A DNA stretch of 64,000 bases, taken from assembly GCA_963666465.1 (NCBI GenBank), contig OY762824.1:1984001-2048000 (forward strand). Direction: 5' to 3'. Shown one piece after another: positions 62,422 through 64,000 of the stretch (within the stretch, counting starts at the first letter, position 1; each line of letters starts with the position of its first letter). The position numbers and the translations under genes were made by a program. The stretch is from VXYL01 sp963666465 (GTDB lineage Bacteria; Pseudomonadota; Gammaproteobacteria; Pseudomonadales; Azotimanducaceae). The notes under the pieces were generated by a model. The model was not told where the DNA came from. It did not search any database and saw only the letters and a list, made by a program, of their open reading frames with translations.

Positions 62422-63207
62422 ATGACCACGCCCATCGGCGCAGACCAGATCAAGCAGTACAAGGCGCGCGGCCATACCACCGTTGAGGGCTTTTTCGTAC
62501 CGCGCGAGGTCGCCGCGATGCAACGCGAGGTGGAGCGCTGGATCAACCAAGGGTTGCCGCGAGACGTGGCCATCCCCGACTCGCGCCGGAACCTGCAGCT
62601 CATTCCGCTGTTCCCGCAAAGCCGGCTGTTCCGTGCCTTGCCCTTCCATCCTCGCGTTGTCGGGGCGGTATCTGCCCTGCTCGGCGATCCTGTGGTGAAG
62701 ATTCTCGATCAGATGTTCTACAAGCCGCCCCGCGTCGGCATGGGCACCAACTGGCACACCGACAACGCCTACTTCCACATCCCGAAGCCCATCTGCGGGT
62801 GCGCCATGTGGATCGCCATCCACGACGCAAACCGGGACAACGGCACGCTCAAGGTGATGCCGGACATGGTGGAGCGAGAACTCCTGCACGACCGCGACCC
62901 GGCGAGCGACCACCACATCCGCACCTGGCTCGACGAGAAGAGCGCCGTGCATTGCGAACTCGCCGCCGGTGGCGCCGCCTTCTTCAGCTTCGGCACCCCC
63001 CACGCCACCGGCGCCAATCCCACCGACTCCGGCCGCGCCGGCGTCGGCATCCATTTCGTGAACCTCGACCACGCCTCGGAAGACATGAAGCAGGGCAAGC
63101 GCTGGCAACACGCGCGGCTCACGGGGCCCGGTGCCACCGGCGGGGAGAGGGAATACGGCGAACGAGTGTCCTTCAGCCAGGAAGTGGAAAAGGTCCTTGC
63201 CCTATAG
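62422..63207 (+). CDS. Phytanoyl-CoA dioxygenase family protein (PhyH)
   Basis: 261 residues from the ATG at 62422. The iron ligands are HxD in TNWHTDNAYFH and the distal His in FGTPHATGAN. Arg in SGRAGVGIHFVN is the likely 2-oxoglutarate anchor. It shares only family-level similarity with the PhyH protein at 1605-2522, so it is not a recent duplicate. Fe(II)/2-oxoglutarate hydroxylation of an unknown lipid or metabolite is expected. Its start lies 135 bp from that of the divergent SDR, so both may be controlled from the shared intergenic DNA. Confidence 0.88.
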   Translation: MTTPIGADQIKQYKARGHTTVEGFFVPREVAAMQREVERWINQGLPRDVAIPDSRRNLQLIPLFPQSRLFRALPFHPRVVGAVSALLGDPVVKILDQMFYKPPRVGMGTNWHTDNAYFHIPKPICGCAMWIAIHDANRDNGTLKVMPDMVERELLHDRDPASDHHIRTWLDEKSAVHCELAAGGAAFFSFGTPHATGANPTDSGRAGVGIHFVNLDHASEDMKQGKRWQHARLTGPGATGGEREYGERVSFSQEVEKVLAL

Positions 63208-63230
63208 GACCGACACTCTGGAGGACCTTG

Positions 63231-63593
63231 TCAGCCGCCAGCCTTGGTGAAGCGATCTGCGTTCACAAGAAATGCGTTCCACGGCTGCGTCGGTTCGGTC
63301 CGCTCGGCGTCTTCGTATTGCCTCGCCAGCACCCAGAGCGTGTGCAGGGTCGCGCCGTCGAGGCGGCCCGAAAAGGTGCTGATCGAGTGGAGGTTGGCCG
63401 CATCGTCGGTGAAGTTGACGGCGAAGGAGACGACCTGGCCATTGGCAACGCCGAGCACCGGATACGACCTGTCCTGCGCCGCCCGGCCCTTGGCTGATTG
63501 GAAGGTGCCGCGCAGCTCGCCGCCGCCATCGACGCTTTCGATGCGAAGCCTCGAACCGTTCTGGTTCACCCATTCCCCAACCAAGTCCGTCAT
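63231..63593 (-). CDS. Avidin-family biotin-binding-like protein
   Basis: 120 residues from the ATG at 63593, which has GGGAGAGG upstream. Longer starts are Arg-rich and unsupported. It aligns by eye with streptavidin along its full length: GEWVNQNGS (Asn and Ser of the biotin pocket), GELRGTFQSAKG (Ser kept, Tyr to Phe), NLHSISTFSG (Ser kept, Trp to Phe), HTLWVLARQ (Trp), QPWNAFLVNADRFTK (Trp and the ureido-binding Asp). No signal peptide is present, whereas most avidins are secreted. Biotin or a related ligand could be bound in the cytoplasm. It is convergent with the PhyH gene, 23 nt away. Confidence 0.75.
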   Translation of the reverse strand: MTDLVGEWVNQNGSRLRIESVDGGGELRGTFQSAKGRAAQDRSYPVLGVANGQVVSFAVNFTDDAANLHSISTFSGRLDGATLHTLWVLARQYEDAERTEPTQPWNAFLVNADRFTKAGG

Positions 63594-63662
63594 CTGCCTC
63601 TCCCGCCGGTGTCGCCGGCATCGTAGCAGCCTGTCGGACTTGGCATGTGTGGGCCTTTGGCA

Positions 63663-63702
63663 GGAAGGCATCCTGCCTTCCCTAGCGAGCGCCGATAGGT
63701 GT
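63663..63702. repeat. REP-like hairpin
   Basis: GGAAGGC, loop ATCCT, GCCTTCC, then GCCGATAGGTGT, matching the element at 17094-17131 in layout and most bases. Confidence 0.55.
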
Positions 63703-63857
63703 TTCCTCAGCCGGCGATGCCAGCGCGCCTATGGCGCTGGTAGGGCAGCAGGATGCCTTTCCTACGAGGGCCCGTCGTACTTTCGAGGTTGGCGAGCCGC
63801 CATTGCCAATATCGTCTGCGTTAGAGTTTCGCACGGCAACAGAAGGGGCGGACACTC

Positions 63858-64000
63858 ATGAGCGAAGCACGCATCGCACTGGTCACTGGCGTTGGCCCCG
63901 GCACCGGCAGCGCCATCGTGCGGCGGTTTGCACACGACTATCAGGTGGCCATGCTGGCGCGCAATGCCGAGCGGCTGGCAGAGATCGAGCAAGGCGTTCC
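63858..64000 (+). CDS. SDR-family protein, 5' part (runs off the window)
   Basis: The ATG at 63858 begins MSEARIALVTGVGPGTGSAI, then VRRFAHDYQVAMLARNAERL. The TGxGxGTG-type loop after a beta strand is the coenzyme site of short-chain dehydrogenases. 47 codons are visible. The catalytic Tyr-Lys region lies beyond the window. Confidence 0.8.
   Translation, partial: MSEARIALVTGVGPGTGSAIVRRFAHDYQVAMLARNAERLAEIEQGV

Overview
The window is high-GC DNA from a Gram-negative bacterium. It carries TonB-dependent uptake, a TRAP transporter, a lipobox lipoprotein, a periplasmic-type multiheme cytochrome and a Fur-box-like site. The metabolic content (two phytanoyl-CoA-type dioxygenases, three sulfatases, a haloalkane-dehalogenase-like hydrolase, SDRs) fits a marine or host-associated proteobacterium, probably gammaproteobacterial. 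That placement is inference. No rRNA, tRNA or CRISPR array was seen.

Layout. 1-0.45 kb: IS3-type remnant. 0.5-2.5 kb: oxidoreductase and PhyH dioxygenase. 2.6-8.5 kb: iron-type operon (DUF4856 protein, imelysin lipoprotein, TonB receptor) behind a Fur-like palindrome. 8.6-12.5 kb: ankyrin protein, HSL-type hydrolase, fatty acid hydroxylase, small aspartic protease. 12.6-13.85 kb: AAA/DUF4143 ATPase with two tandem palindromes over its start. 13.9-17 kb: dctPQM TRAP operon. 17.4-40.4 kb: defence/accessory island with a solo DEAH helicase, an AAA ATPase with a truncated TOPRIM-like partner, a decayed MNT/HepT pair, a sulfatase, an IS end next to a truncated gene, a five-gene SIS-HAD / PRTase-like / AAA ATPase / unknown / PfkB operon, and a Res-PIN-Mod type III-like restriction cluster. 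40.7-50.9 kb: sulfatase, dehalogenase, an AbiE-type toxin-antitoxin cassette, a second sulfatase and an octaheme-TPR cytochrome. 51.2-60 kb: truncated IS110, a 2122-residue Avs-like STAND protein with an N-terminal nuclease, truncated IS630. 60-64 kb: TIGR04255-type pair, SDR, PhyH dioxygenase, an avidin-like protein and the start of another SDR.

Most interesting points. (1) The five-gene operon at 26.7-33.9 kb joins sugar-phosphate and nucleotide enzymes to a signalling-type ATPase and an unrecognised Rossmann-like protein. It looks like a nucleotide- or sugar-based conflict system. (2) Two unrelated accessory cassettes (AAA/DUF4143 and AbiE) are each bracketed by a direct repeat of the 3' end of the neighbouring metabolic gene, suggesting insertion at gene ends. 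(3) The island holds several defence modules, some intact (helicase, AAA, five-gene operon, Res-PIN-Mod, Avs-like) and some decayed (MNT/HepT, TOPRIM-like partner, AbiEii), which points to rapid turnover. (4) An avidin-family protein, a rare fold, lies near the right edge.
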